Shown here: positions 1-12,494 of the stretch, piece after piece
Layout of the letters: every line of letters starts with the position of its first letter
Numbering within the stretch: the stretch's first letter is position 1
Assembly (NCBI RefSeq): GCF_910592395.1
Contig: NC_088326.1
Coordinates: 5,401,001-5,465,000, forward strand
Reading direction: 5' to 3'
Source of the DNA: Lineus longissimus
Taxonomy: Eukaryota; Nemertea; Pilidiophora; Heteronemertea; Lineidae
DNA length: 64,000 nt
Position numbers and translations under genes: made by a program
Notes under the pieces: generated by a model
What the model saw: only the letters and a program-made list of their open reading frames with translations
The model's database searches: none
Told to the model about the DNA's origin: nothing

Positions 1-255
1 ATACTTGACCTGCTATAATGTACTGATTTCAAGTACCTTATCTCTGCTATTAGACGGCGTGACGAAGCAAAAGATCAATAAGCAAGCAAGAAAAACAAAA
101 GCTTTTCCCTTATTGTAGCCCATCAGATACAACCTTTTATATGAAACTGCAACTATCGTGTTCCCAAGATTCCAAGATTTGAATGCACAAGTTGAATTTG
201 AACTTTTTCGCGTCTTTGAAGAAAGGGAGCGCTTTTTCCCTGGACTACCAATTGT

Positions 256-432
256 GGGACACGGAATTCAGGAATACGAGATGACTTAAAGGGGGACTAT
301 AGGCAGGAGCAGAGGAGCTAATTTGGCCATCTTCAGGTTGCTAATATACACAGTAAGGGTGTCTATTAACTCCGGGCATCACGTGCCAAATCCAGGATTC
401 GAGTCATCTCGTATTCCTGAATTCCGAGTCCC
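256..432. repeat. Inverted repeat, 31-bp arms (256-286 / 402-432)
   Basis: Two arms of 31 bases are reverse complements with one mismatch, around a 115-base loop. The loop starts with a TTAAAGGGGGACTATAGG motif that recurs once near position 4927. No coding content is evident. It could be a small foldback element or the ends of a MITE. Bases 1-255 show nothing I can call. Confidence 0.7.
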
Positions 433-2162
433 TCGATCATGCGTCTTGGAAAGCAGCGCTATCTTCCCTCAAAGATGCAATAATGTTCTAGGCCTAGTGA
501 TCACTTGCCGTCCATTCGGATCTGGGGTTCTCGGCGGTACGCCACGGGAGAGCGTTTTTGCAATTAAGGAATTCATCGAGGGACTCAGATTTCAGGACTG
601 CGTGATTACTTGGAACCTGGCCTTACCGATCAGGATTTTGATTCTCGGGGTGGCATTTGTGCCACTCTATACTTGACTTTGTAGATTTTTTCAAGTGGGT
701 CTGTCAGAGTGCTGCTCAGACTCTGCTTTTTTATGCTGATGTGCCGGAAAAAAATGTGTTACTTGGACATGGACTCATTTTGAAGACATTATACATGTAT
801 GCTGCATAAGTGCTCCTCATCCCCAGTGCACATCTGTGGCAGAGTGCTGTGTATGTAGCTGAGCATTTTACATTTATACATGTATTTTTGTTTGAACTGA
901 CTGAAAAATTGTAAAATCGAAATAGTAATTCTTAACGGTTTTAATTTGGTTTTTCATCACTATTGATGTTTGGTTTTACTACCAGTTCACAGTTGGTGCA
1001 ATTGGGACTACATGTATGACAATAGATTTTGTTACTAATACAATGTGAGAGTGTAGGACTACTACTGTCACAGCTCTGTATCGCCACACTCAACCCATAT
1101 CTGTATAAGCATTCTGCTGGTTTTCAGTATTGCCCACTCAGTATTCCCAACAAGCTAAATTTCTTCGTTGGCGCATGCAAAAAATTATCTATATCATATT
1201 CTATAATTATCCTTACATCATTTAACATATTCTATGCAAGTCATTTGTACGCCTTACCAATGATCATTGTGAAATAGAAAAACTAACATGTGTTCACAAT
1301 GCAATGAAACTTCATGTACCTCAACAGCAGAGGCAATTTTTCAGTGTAATGCCCAAGGAATATTTGCGTACTGCACAGAGAACAGGTGCTGGATTTAGCA
1401 CATTGCAGCAGTGCTGGAAATGCTGCACCAAGGAGTGCTGCGCCGAGGAGTATGCAACACCTCCCTATCAGTTGGAGAGCGCCAATACAGCACACTCGAA
1501 ATCCCATTCACGGCAAGTTGGCCTAAATCTTTGGCCCAGCCTGGGCGGGATTTGCGTGGAGACAAACCTTTTTCTTAGCAAGTCATCAGGAATAGAAACA
1601 AATGTTTGGAAACGGCTCAAAAATATTATTTGCCACCAAGTTTTTAAAAGTTATAGCATCAAAGGAATGGGCGGCTTTTTACTTCAATAGGTTTATTCTT
1701 CTTCTGTTTCATTTATAGCACACTATACTTCTGAAAGTTTTTGACGATTGTAAAATTTTGTTTTTACTCTTACAGGAACATGTATAAGAAAAAACACGAT
1801 AGTTCAGTCAGATTTAGAATGTTTCCTTTTTTGTGCAATTTGTTGATGGAAACTACTTATGTAGAATAGGAGGTGACTGATGGGCAGCCGACACCTGGGT
1901 AATATATTATATATCGTTTTAAAAGGTAAAAGGTTAAAAGTATTAAAGTTCGATTTCATAGTAACACAATTCCACGGACAGGTCATTGTCCAAAGCGCTT
2001 CGTCATTTCAGACAGTTTTTCGGGGTACAAAGCGCTCATTTCACATTTTGAACACTTAATGGAAAGAACAACAAGCAAGAACGTCTGAGGGATCTGAATC
2101 AGTGACGCCAGTGTTTGCGAGGAAGTTTAAGGATTCCGTTCTGGTGAAGTGCTTATTGCAGC
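433..2162. other. Intergenic, no gene recognised
   Basis: There are short open frames on both strands but none with a recognisable family, coherent exon borders or a paired start and end. No repeat stood out to me here. Confidence 0.5.
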
Positions 2163-2419
2163 TTAAAAAGGGGATTTCGCACGACCAGTCATTCAGCCTA
2201 CTTTTTCCATTTCCTCGGGTGGTGAAAATGCATCTTCTCATTTCCTGTTTAAAAGTCAGTGGCACAAATCAGTTGGCTACAATTTGGCCTGATGACTATG
2301 CGAACAATAGGGTCCGCAATAGGGTGGTTCCATCGTATGTCTCGGTGATGCATCAATTGCTTTGATACCGACTGATGCGCGGGAAGGGCATTGTATTGCT
2401 CGTGCGAAATTCGCATTAA
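2163..2419 (-). mobile_element. TTAA-flanked MITE, copy 1
   Basis: The element is bounded by TTAA at 2163-2166 and 2416-2419 and has inverted ends containing GGATTTCGCACGA. Its interior matches, in opposite orientation, the element at 57928-58228, including shared segments such as CAAAGCAAT-GATGCATCA and AACAGGAAATGAGAAG. TTAA target sites are typical of piggyBac-type transposases, so a non-autonomous piggyBac-like element is the inferred class. Open frames across it are by-products of the repeat. Confidence 0.65.
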
Positions 2420-5400
2420 TGAATCTTCAAATAAAGAAAACATTGTCCGCTGGAAGCTACATTTGCATGAAATAAAAACAATATCTCGTAGACTACATGG
2501 CCCTACTATCATATCAATCACGCCCAGCCCGCAACTAGCCCTGAAAGAGTTCGAAATTACAAGCATAGACGAACACTGTTCTGTCATTCTGTGTCTCCTA
2601 GATAGCGTACGTTCGCATAGCCATGTACACCGATCAATGAACTTTGAAGAAGCCTCTGAAACCCATCGTTCAGTGTAGGCTATAGCTATAACGATTGCTT
2701 CTTTCAACGGTGTGTGTGGACGACGGATTCACAGCAGACGCAGGAGATAATTCTGATCCATCTGGTCCTAAATCTACCATTCCATATCAACAGATGTGTC
2801 GATTTCTTACACTGGATTAAGCAGTGACGAGCATTTGGTTCTTAAATCCGACATATGCATTGGCTATCACATCAACGAATGGATCTGTAACGTTTGGCTT
2901 TTGCACATTGATGGTTCCATCAGTACAGAGTGTGTTCGCATTGCACCGATTAAGTGACAGCCTTTCAGTGCTAGCTTACTCGAGCTGCTGTTAGCTTGCT
3001 CCCTATTTACCAGTGATTGTTTACTCATTATTGCCGTAGCGTCGCGACAGAAAGTAAGTACAGTTCTGTACTGAAGATTCTTGCCAGTACATTTTTTTTC
3101 GTGGCGGTGTTATCATGTTTTGGAGTGTTGGCTGTTCGAAGCATGTTAACAATTGGATGTTGAAGATTCCCTTCTTTTGGTGACCTGGTGCATCTATTCT
3201 GCGTCAAGATAGACCAATCAACATGGCAAAAAAACTTCCTGGCCAAAAACGACGTTACGGTTTTAAACATCTGTAGCCTCAATGAATCACACTTTTTTTT
3301 GGGAAAGTAGTCCATGTTTTCATTTTACTTCAATCCGTATCATCACATGAATTTCAATTTTCCAAGGGAATAACGATAATCGACATTCTAATTTTTAAGC
3401 GCCGATATTTGACCAAGTGACGTGCATAATATACACTAGTCTCATTGCAGTATTGTAAATTGGGGATTTACAACTGGGATTCTATTGGATAATCAACTAA
3501 AAAGGATACTGATTTTCACTTGCTGGATACTTCCTTTTCTAGTGATGGACACTTGGCCTGGTCACCATGTCCGACCCATTCATGTGCCATGGTATAGCCA
3601 GTGTCGTGTGCTGCGTGAAGAGCGTTAAGAGACATCCGGGGCGAACCCGAGATTACTCCCAGGTGTGTAGTACTGCTACCTGCAATCCAACTCCTTCAAC
3701 TAGCCACAGGCCGAGTACTGATTTTTACGTGAGTCCCTTGTTTTTTAAGGTGTTTGTCTTGTGAGAGTTGAGGTATGGACACATCGTAGGTGTGTATTAG
3801 GTTGAACACGTACATGTTGATATAGAGATTACACACGGTGAGCGTGCTCCTGCTTCAGCAAGGCAATGCGTCTTGAAGGAATGCCACGTGCTATTAGCAG
3901 GGGCCATACTTAGCTTTTTGGTCTTAGAAGTGGGGCGGGGGGCAAAAGTCTCTCTTGGAGGATCATCATGGTCAAAACACATTGTTTGGTGACCTCAATG
4001 CCCCCCCCCCCCCCACACACACACACTATAGTCTTGAGTGACTTTCCAGCTAGCCGGGCAGTGTCAGTTAGGCGTGGTCTACACTAGCAATCTTCTCCAA
4101 ACATTTGTTTCCAAATATCACCAAACATAGGGTTTGCATCTGTTTGGGCTGGATGTCGGCACTATGAAACAATGCTAACAAGGCCCAAAATAATTATTGG
4201 CCATTTGGTCCAGCTATTGAATCAAATGGTCACCACCGCTTCTATGATTGGCAGTGGCAGATTTTTTCGAGAATGAATATGTTCAAACATTTCGAAACAA
4301 ATCTACTGCTGTTTGCGGGTGTTTGGAAACACATCCACCTAGTTACCAAACTCGGGTAAACATCTGCGGCAAAAACAGCCAAACATAAAGTTTGCTGATG
4401 TTTGCGAACAAAAATCTGCTAATGGTAGACCTTTAGCATTGGTCATTACATCAAATTGCATTGGTATCATGTTAATAACATTGGCCTTAAATGGAGCATA
4501 AGAAGGCGCCAGGTAGGTCAGATTGATGTACACGAAGCCGCGTGCACCGCAGCCATACGGACATGCGCCAATACGGACGGGGTATCTCGCATCGTGCCAG
4601 AATGGATGTTGTGATTTTGTTAGCAATCTGGGCCATGTTGCTCAAAACAAATTTCGTTACTAATAATGGCGGTAACTTAGCTTGGCGTTATATTCTTCAG
4701 GTAAACCCTCAGTCTTTGCGCCCAGTTATTAGGTAACGCCAGCGTTAGAGACAAAACTGGGCCCAGCAACACATTACAAACAGGTTTCTGTTGGCTTGTC
4801 TGTGAACATCAGCAGACTATGAGAAAACTCATAAAAGGGACTAAGGGGCCCCTCTAGCAAACTCTTACACAATAATGACACTATCAATGGAACAATAAAG
4901 GAGCAAAAATGAATGTATTGATGCTGCTTAAAGGGGGACTATAGGGAGGAGGAGAGGGGCTAATTAGGTCATCTTCAAATGACTAGGGCCCTTGGTCATG
5001 TCAGACTGAGCACTAAATATATCCCTCGTACAAGCGTGAATCATTTCAACCAACTTTGAGATGTGAGAGACCCCTATTGGCGGCTTTGTGTAACTTTATC
5101 TTGCCTGCCTAGCTGCTGCCTATATTGTCCCTTTAAACTGTTTGGAACATCTTACAATATCGAAAAAGAAATATCCGTATGGTGGGAAACATCCATACAG
5201 GAGGGTTTCCATCAATATTCCATTTTGGCGTATACTCTCAACTCTGCTCTATAAGACCAGGTAGATAATCCCGCCCAATACCACATTTATGATGTTTATT
5301 CACAAGGATATTCAGCCAGGTTAGGGGTGTTAGGCGTATACAAATTCTCGTCAGACCTCATTGGTTGGAATCGTGATTTTGGGTAATCCTACATATCTGA

Positions 5401-5831
5401 TTAACATATAATGGGCGGGCAAGAAATATATGATCCGGTCTTATACAGCCGAGTTGAGAGTATATCCGGATGATCTTCAATTTGAATTTTATGGATCTTA
5501 TATTTACTTGTCATTGATCTTTCATTTAATCATCATTGATCTTAGATTTCATTATCATTGCTCTTTAATTTTATAATTATTGAACATATCCCCGCCCGTT
5601 CGTATATTTGTCCGAAATGTACTATAGGAACATCGTTGCTTTAGATACCGATCCTGATGATCTTGTGGATATGGCGTCCGGTGAGTGGAAGGTGGAAGGT
5701 TCGAACGAAATTTATCGTGGCTCTTTCCGATGTGGCTTGTTGGTTTAGCCGCCAGCTAATTAATAGCAAACAAACAGCCTTCTTGCCAGGCGCCTGTCAT
5801 GAAGAAAAAGGGTTTTGGAACTCACCTATTA
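2420..5831. other. Intergenic; C-tract/CA microsatellite and a dispersed repeat
   Basis: No gene was recognised. A run of C followed by a (CA) tract lies near 4001-4026. At about 4927-4985 is a second copy of the segment beginning TTAAAGGGGGACTATAGG that also occurs at about 287-340, so this is a dispersed repeat. Remaining short frames have no family signature. Confidence 0.5.
4927..4985 (+). repeat. Dispersed repeat, second copy of the 287-340 segment
   Basis: About 55 bases match the loop of the inverted repeat at 256-432, beginning at TTAA and continuing through AGGGGGACTATAGG, an AGGAG-rich stretch and CTAATT. It is probably the end of a TTAA-type element family. The other end is not identified. 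Confidence 0.5.
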
Positions 5832-6379
5832 GGGCGTCTGTAAAACAAGAATTAAGAAATTATGATACGAAATAGAAATGAAATAAAAACGAAATGGAAA
5901 TGGGTGTTTATAGAAAGTGGAATTAGCATAGACGGCACCTGGGCCGTGGGTCAAAATACGATATCTTACATGTTCTTCCCTTTGTGTTTCTTACATTCAT
6001 TTGTTTGTATTACTGGTAAACCGAGTATGGACCAATTCCACACCGGTGTAATGTTTTTGAGTGTTTCTGTTTTTGAGTGTTTCCCCTCATTGTTTGGGAA
6101 CGCTCAAAAATAGATTGACGAGTTTTTCTGTGTATCCCCCCTATTGAAAAGTCATGGTCTCTCTAGCTGCCTATTGTTTGGAAATACTGAAACATGGGGA
6201 ACAACCACAGATGTTACACCGGCCTTCCTTCTTACAGGAGGCTGCAGATCAGAAATCGCTAACCCGCTTCAGTTCTGGTTTTTATTCAACCCGGCATTAT
6301 ATGCAGGCCAGAATCCGCCACAGAGCTCTATTTCTATTTCATCTCTTCATTTCTTATTTCTTGTTTTATATAGATGTCC
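5832..6379. mobile_element. Long-TIR non-autonomous element, copy 1 (Mutator-like, inferred)
   Basis: The left end starts GGGCGTCTGTAAAACAAG and the right end is its diverged reverse complement; both ends are rich in AGAAATAGAAATG-type sequence. Nine bases, CACCTATT[A/G], flank both sides (5823-5831 and 6380-6388) with one mismatch. A second copy with the same ends sits at 53312-54033. A 9-base duplication with long TIRs is typical of Mutator-like elements. No transposase is present. Confidence 0.65.
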
Positions 6380-6388
6380 CACCTATTG

Positions 6389-7550
6389 ATGCTAAAATGC
6401 ATGAAGCATATTTGCGAGCGAGCCTAAAAAACGTTCACATAAAATCTAGCTGCGAATTCTATCCATCGGTGAAAGTCTCAGTGGAAGAAATTATAATAGG
6501 TGATGTTGAGCTAAACATATGATTACCTACACCAAGCATCAAGAACTAATATGACTTCTGCAAGAATGCATTTTATCTAGCGTCAAGTTCAAGCTGATGC
6601 CTGGTATGAATCAACTTTCATGTCATAACGTTGTGCTATTTATAGAAATAATCAATATACCCCTAAACACGCTAAAGGGAACATTCAGTAAAGAACTGAG
6701 GTTGCGTTTCTTTTAGCCAGCTAATATGTCTGCATGCAGCCATCAAAGACATGTATGTGATCTCTGTGCGGTATGACTTCTCGACAAGTAACGAAGGGAA
6801 AGAAAAGCCCATCTGTATACGAATTCATTTCAAAACAATTTTTGCCGGATCGGATGAGAGGTCATCACGTTACAAAGTTTGCCCCTACGTATACACTTAC
6901 TAACTGTGAAATGGGTACACCGTGTGAATTAGATGAATGCATTCGTCTCCTTTCTACATGCAGCGGAACCTTTTTGACTGACTTGTACTGTCCTTAATAG
7001 AGAGGTGTCTTGACTAGAGAGGTCAAATTGAATGGCAAAAAATTATGGACCAAAACTATTTTATTTGAGAGGTTGTCCGCCAAGGAGGTTCCGACGTATT
7101 TGTATTATACTTGGACGCGATCATCATACTAATTAATGACCACTATGGATATTATCAGGTGATCATTATGCCAAGGGTCTTCGATCAAGGAGGGGGGGGG
7201 GTGTCCAACCAAAGCTTCTTAAGATAAACGATTCAATAGAGAGCATGATCGGCAACACCTCGGGCCGTTTGGTTTCGCGAGTAGATCGGACAAGGGTCCA
7301 ACGGTTCCCAATCAAGTGCCAACTCATACCCTGGTTGCCGAACTATTGCAGCGTCGTGACTAGAAAAGGAAACTGTGAATAATGGTGTTTCCTGAAGCAA
7401 TCGGCCCAACCCCAGATATAAAGTATTCTTGCCGATAGTATTATTCGCAATAATATTTCACTGACAACAATGCTTCATTCCTTTCTTTGCGTCTCCTCTG
7501 TGGCGTGGAAGTCAATGACCAAACCTCCCCTTCCTTTGGCTCAGAACATA
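6389..7550. other. Intergenic, no gene recognised
   Basis: Open frames are short and unsupported. A G-run at about 7190-7201 is the only notable composition. Confidence 0.45.
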
Positions 7551-7900
7551 TACTGGATCCACTCACCAATAAGATCCCAAGCCCGACAATACCCGATTTG
7601 TACCACAGCCTCGATGGGTAGAGTCTAAACAGCCGGACACAATAGCAGGCCTTTCGCAGCCATAAAAGGGTTGGGATATCTATTCAAGAGTTAACAACGT
7701 AATCGTCATGAATAGTCATGACTCTACAGCGAAACTTTTCATATTACAGTTAAAGAGCAATTGGATGAAACGAAGACAAGATATCCCACCCCTTTTGCCT
7801 ACTATTATGCCCGGTTGTTTAGGCCCTACCCATTGAGGGGGGAGTAGAAATCTGGTATTGTCGGGCTTGGGATGTTATTGGCGAGTGGATCAAGTAGTCC
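7551..7900. repeat. Long imperfect inverted repeat (foldback)
   Basis: The left arm (about 7551-7681) and right arm (about 7780-7900) are reverse complements over some 120-130 bases with scattered mismatches. Both share the core CCCAAGCCCGACAATACC and the segment GGGATATC at the loop side. The loop is about 98 bases. The transcript would fold into a long hairpin. It could be a foldback transposon or an inverted duplication. Confidence 0.7.
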
Positions 7901-9861
7901 AACCCCATACTCACCAGAAATAGCACTGCCATTTCTTCGTGAAATGGAGAATGACTAAATTCACATGGCTACGCGCATGCCCCTGCCGCGACTGCATGCC
8001 TACTCAAAGCAGAGTCATTGCATAAACCATTTTTCATCTCGCATGTCTGGTTCCAGTCGAGCCAGACGATGGTACTGTCTCGATGATTTCATGATAAGAT
8101 AAATGACGATCGATCGCGCATAAAATTGATGATTTTCATGGCAAATGCTGGTTACATTCCGGGGAAGCTTTGGTTTTTGTTTGTGTTGTTAACTCATTGT
8201 AATATAGGCTCATCAAGAAATTCATGCTCGCTATTTTTAGGCAATCACCAATCCACATAGCATCGTATAAACTGGTCTACACATTGCTTGGCAAAATCAC
8301 CCGCAATATCCCCATGTTGGTTTACCAAATCACATTGCCAGCTTTGGATGAATGCATGTAGATTACTTTCGTGCTCAGTCGAAAAATCTCCACACTTTAA
8401 TTGAATAATGATTATTCAGCGCTGTGTCTTGACACAGGGTGCCCCGCTGGGGTCACGAGCAAGACATCATTATGATACTAGCTATCCTATCGGTACGATC
8501 ACGTAAGTTGAATTAAACCATTGATAGTCCATTCATTTTTCGCTCTTTATTTCTCAACTAATCTTGATGAAAATTTGAGGTCATGTTTTTTTTTGTGGCT
8601 ATCTACTCATGTGCCAAGAATTAACAAGAAATACCCAGAAACACATTTTAGTTGGTACTGGATTGGGGGACATAATATCCTCACGCATTTTCCCTTGAAA
8701 TGTGTCTATTGTCAATAAAATGACAAAAATGCGAATGCTGTAATAGCTATATATTACAGGGCCCGGTTGTTCAAAAGCACAAATGTCACGTTATCCCTAA
8801 CGGTTACGTAACGTAACCTCAAGGACGTTATCTCTTTCAGCAAATCCCACCAAAAATGTTCACTTCAGGACGAAGAAGACACGTAGAGTCGCAAGCTCAA
8901 CGCAATAAAATTAAAGTTAGCTCCTAATCAAGACTAGTTTGGCACATACCCCTTGGTAGAGCGGCGCAAATGAGATTAAACACCAGTTGTCCAACTTAAT
9001 GAAGCGTTTTGATGATGAAATAAGGTGCATAACAGCCAGTGATGTATATCACCTAGATTAACGATTAATTATAGGCATCACCATATTTGCTAGGACTTGA
9101 AACTCTATAGCAATTAGAACTCTTTCAAAACAAAGTGCATCAATACCAATTTCAAGGGAGTCTGTTCTTTGTTTTCCTGATGAGAACAACCTCCCAGGTT
9201 TTAAATGGACATTGGCCTCATTTTGTTGGAGTTCTAATTCATATAGGCTTTTAAGTTCTGTCCAAAATTGTGGTACGTTATGGTCAACCCATAATAATGT
9301 ACTATCATTATGATAGGCATAAACCTTTCGCGCTGGTCCGAGCTCACTTTCAGTCTCATGCATCGTGTCCATTTACTACTTGCCAGGAGTACCCATGGCC
9401 ATGGCCATGTTACTATTGTCACTGTATGTTGATCCGTATGTGACAAGACTAACATTTACATTATCGCTCGTATCGATTGGCTATGGTCGAGAGCAACATG
9501 GATGATGACCATTTGGTTCACACAGGTCAGGCTTGCCGCGTACTGATCACATTGTTATCACATTATTCGTGCTTGGTTCAGTGTTCCTGTATCTAGCCTT
9601 ATACATGCTTCTCGAAATTGGTGGCTTGCATTGGAACTAACTTTTCCCCCTTGTCCGTCATTAAAGGCATTCAAGTGTATCTCCTTTGTCCCTCCACCAT
9701 AAGGCCGAGTTTCCTCTTATGACATCACTATTTCGGACACTCAGCGCCCCATTTCTGGAAAGGTGTATTGCGGTGACACCCAACGACCTAAAAGGCTGAG
9801 AAATATGACAATGGTGATGCATGGTGCTCACGTTACATGTAATTATGATTTTTGCAATACT
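7901..9861. other. Intergenic; one weak ORF on the minus strand
   Basis: A minus-strand frame 9372-9058 (104 codons, ATG with G at +4) has ordinary amino-acid composition with no low complexity, but I recognise no domain and see no supporting exon. It is recorded only as a weak candidate. The stretch at 8759-8830 (GGGCCCGGTTGTTC...) looks like the end of a dispersed element. Nothing else is called. Confidence 0.35.
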
Positions 9862-10014
9862 GACGATGAGGATGATTACGACGACGATGATGATGATGAC
9901 GATGATGATGACGATGACGATGATGGTGATGAAGATGAAGATGAAGATGACAATGACGCAGACGGCGAGACGTTGGCGACGACGACGACGACGACGACGA
10001 CGATGATAATGATT

Positions 10015-10051
<37 letters not shown>
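9862..10051. repeat. GAT/GAC/GAA triplet tract
   Basis: About 190 bases of imperfect trinucleotide repeat: (GAT/GAC)n, a GAAGAT section, a (GAC)n section and a nearly pure (GAT)n end. It is open in several frames, giving spurious poly-Asp, poly-His/Arg and poly-Met translations. It is a microsatellite, not an exon. Confidence 0.9.
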
Positions 10052-10080
10052 GGGTCAGGTAAGGACGCCTCTATAAACCC

Positions 10081-10641
10081 TGGAGAATCAATTCCCCAAA
10101 TTGCCGAGCATCTTATCAGGCCTTCCAGCTTGCCGAGCATGCCTGTCCTGGGAAAGGACAATTTATTTGATAAAGTTAGAAAAACTGCTTTGATGGGTCT
10201 TTCAACGAAATATTGTTGTGTTCATTTAATGCAAATCATGCTTGAATAACCTAAGCATGATTTGCATCAAATAAAGAGAAAAATGCACTGTTGGTTTATT
10301 GGCCCTATGGAGTGTGAACACATTGTATAATATGCATGGATGGATTTTGTACGTGGACCACTGAGTAATCCGCTGGTTAATTCACCTCGAAATGTAGTGC
10401 ATCTGGTAACATGGACCATACGTCATCATATTATGATGACGTATGATGACGTATGGTCCATGTTACCAGATGGTCACAGTTTATTTTAGAAAATGTACCA
10501 ACGAGCGCACATTTTGGATGTTTTTCTTGTGAGGCAGTCATTCTCACAGGCCAGGCCTCAAAGAGAAGTATCCAGAAAAGTCTGCTTGGTAAGTTGGAAG
10601 GCCTGATAAGATGCTCGGCAATCTTGGGAATTCATTCTCCA
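10081..10641. repeat. Inverted repeat with nested palindromes
   Basis: The outer arms are 10081-10136 and 10586-10641, 56 bases each with about seven mismatches, sharing TTGCCGAGCATCTTATCAGG. Inside are two further hairpins: 10225-10243/10253-10271 (19-base arms, one mismatch) and 10400-10430/10442-10472 (31-base arms, perfect, 11-base loop). It has the build of a foldback element that took a second palindrome. There is no coding content. Confidence 0.75.
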
Positions 10642-10799
10642 TGGTGCTATAGCTACATCATCAGAAATCAGATGGCAATGTAATGAGCCGAGGTGATGAT
10701 AAAGTCTATTATCTATAAGTTGTCCACGTGGACATAAATGTATCGTTCTGATATGATTATTTTACAATAAAAATATAGATTACAAAAAAGAAAATAATT

Positions 10800-11911
10800 T
10801 TCATTAAGCTTGTTAGTGATACACAACTATTTCTGGATTAACCGTGTGAGAGTATGTACTGTCAATATACTTGAGTAATTTGAAACAAGAACAATTATAA
10901 AATATCCAAAAAAATTGATTTGTATCGGGCGGATTATGAACTCTTCGTCAGTGTTTCCAATGAAAGATATTCTTGATCGATTTTTATTCCAGAGAATCTG
11001 ATTATTCGCAAACGCCGCGGAAAAAAACATTTTCGCGAAGATTTGGCGGTTTAGAGTTACGCGACCTAGCTACTCCGATCAGCCCCAATGAAACGAGTAA
11101 CAACCGCCTCGGAGCATATATTCCGCCTCATCTGTCTAATAGCATTCAGCCATCGTTAAATTGATATGATCCGATTCTGCTGCGGTGATCAATGCTTTAC
11201 CAATAATATACGTCAAACATGATTTGTGATGGGAACAGGTTGTGACAGATATGGTTTGGGGTAGACAGTAGCATCTGGGAAGGACGGTATTGGTGAATTT
11301 ATTGCTTATTGGACCATCGTGTATGGTATGTACTGTGTATGCTTGATGCTTTCGCGTCGGCTACATGTCATACAATCACGGGGACTCAGAAATTGGTAAA
11401 TCTGTTATCAATTTTATCATAGCCTGTCTCAATAAAAGAGCACTCAAGAATCCTACCTAATAATTCTAGTTCTCAAAAATTCTACCCGGTATTCTAGTTA
11501 GTCACAGGATAGATCGATTCTTTCTGACGAGGCCTACTGGTACTAGATAGTATTTAACAATATTATTGTAAATTATTGTATGGCTTCCCTTGGAGTAAAT
11601 AGAACGTTCTATCTACTCCAACGTTCTGTTCACTCCAAGAGCTTCCGAACAATTTCACCGGTCTCCGTCTTGTACATTCATGTAACGTTAATTTGTATAT
11701 CATTGTGTGTTCTACTGTTGCATTGTCTATCTTGTTAGATTCAGCAATAAAATTACTTACTTACTTACTTACATGTGCTGCCAAACACACAAATCCCTTT
11801 TTTATATTTGTTCATATTTTTCTTGGTTCAAATTACTCACAAGTATATTGACAGTACATACTCCTACACGGTGACTCCAGAAATAGTTGTGTTACAATAA
11901 CAACCTTATGA
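10800..11911. repeat. Element with long terminal inverted repeats
   Basis: An arm of about 83 bases at 10800-10881 is repeated inverted at 11828-11911; both share AGTATATTGACAGTACATACT and CCAGAAATAGTTGTGT. Similarity fades inward for a further 20-30 bases. The interior holds a small frame (10973-11164) ending in a Pro/Ser-rich tail that I do not recognise. It is probably a non-autonomous DNA element. The right arm ends about 70 bases before the oldest receptor relic. Confidence 0.65.
11680..11773 (+). repeat. Retroelement-like 3' tail with (ACTT)n
   Basis: The sequence AGCAATAAAATT is followed by about five units of ACTT. This resembles the short-repeat tail of non-LTR elements, but no reverse-transcriptase remnant is visible upstream. 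The call rests only on the tail. Confidence 0.3.
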
Positions 11912-11982
11912 GAATTATTTCAATTTTTGTAATTGATATTCTAATTGTAAACTAGTCATATCATGATGGAGTATCAAGGACT

Positions 11983-12494
11983 ATGAAGGAGACGGCGATC
12001 ACTGTTTTACGGCTACATACATCCACTGCTGACACTGATACTGTCACAAGTAAAGAAGAAGACCTCATAACAACCTTGACGTTTTGGTTTTCCCTGTACG
12101 CCCCTCTTGGTGTGCTTATCACCGGTAACGTGCTTTCATTCCTTTCTCCTGTCTCAAAACCAGTGCAAGTCATCATCTGCATGTTTTTACATGAAAGTAC
12201 TGGCGATATTTGATTCCATATTTCTTATCTCATGGACAACTTATGACCATTTCAAAATATGGACCAAACCGTTTCTTGATCGAGTCGCAAACATTCATTT
12301 GTGTACTTCTGAATTCTTTGAAGCGAGGTTATACTACCGCTATGCCTTCACGGAACCTATGTAGTCAAAAATCGAGAACAGTCTTTGATTTTATTAGTTC
12401 CGTTACTGGATTTTTTCAGTATTGTAATTATGGAATAAATTTCTATGCGTACACCCTACCCATTGCAAGTTTCGACGAGAATTACAGGTTATGA
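11983..12494 (+). pseudogene. Class A GPCR relic with internal deletion
   Basis: This is the oldest and most diverged member of the downstream array. From the ATG at 11983 it encodes a short N-terminus, TM1 (GNVLSF, carrying N1.50) and, after a frameshift, TM2 (CFYMKVLAIFDSIFLISW) and the start of TM3. It then jumps directly to the TM6-TM7 loop and TM7 (FFQYCNYGINFYAYTLPIA). The stretch from TM3 to TM6, about 450 bases in intact copies, is missing, and at least two frame changes occur. It cannot make a receptor. It has the same strand and family as the array genes. Confidence 0.85.

Noticed and set aside
323-676. 117-codon plus-strand frame
   Set aside because: It runs through the inverted repeat at 256-432 with no domain, starts at a non-ATG codon, and has no supporting exon structure.
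2249-2707. 152-codon minus-strand frame
   Set aside because: Half of it is the TTAA MITE, which recurs at 57928 where the frame is not kept.
9661-10161. Frame with poly-His and poly-Arg on the minus strand, poly-Asp on plus
   Set aside because: It is the translation of the GAT/GAC triplet tract and is open in several frames at once; no gene context.
10973-11164. Small frame ending GAYIPPHLSN, reminiscent of DEAD-box helicase N-termini
   Set aside because: Only a handful of residues match and it lies inside a TIR element; chance similarity is more likely.
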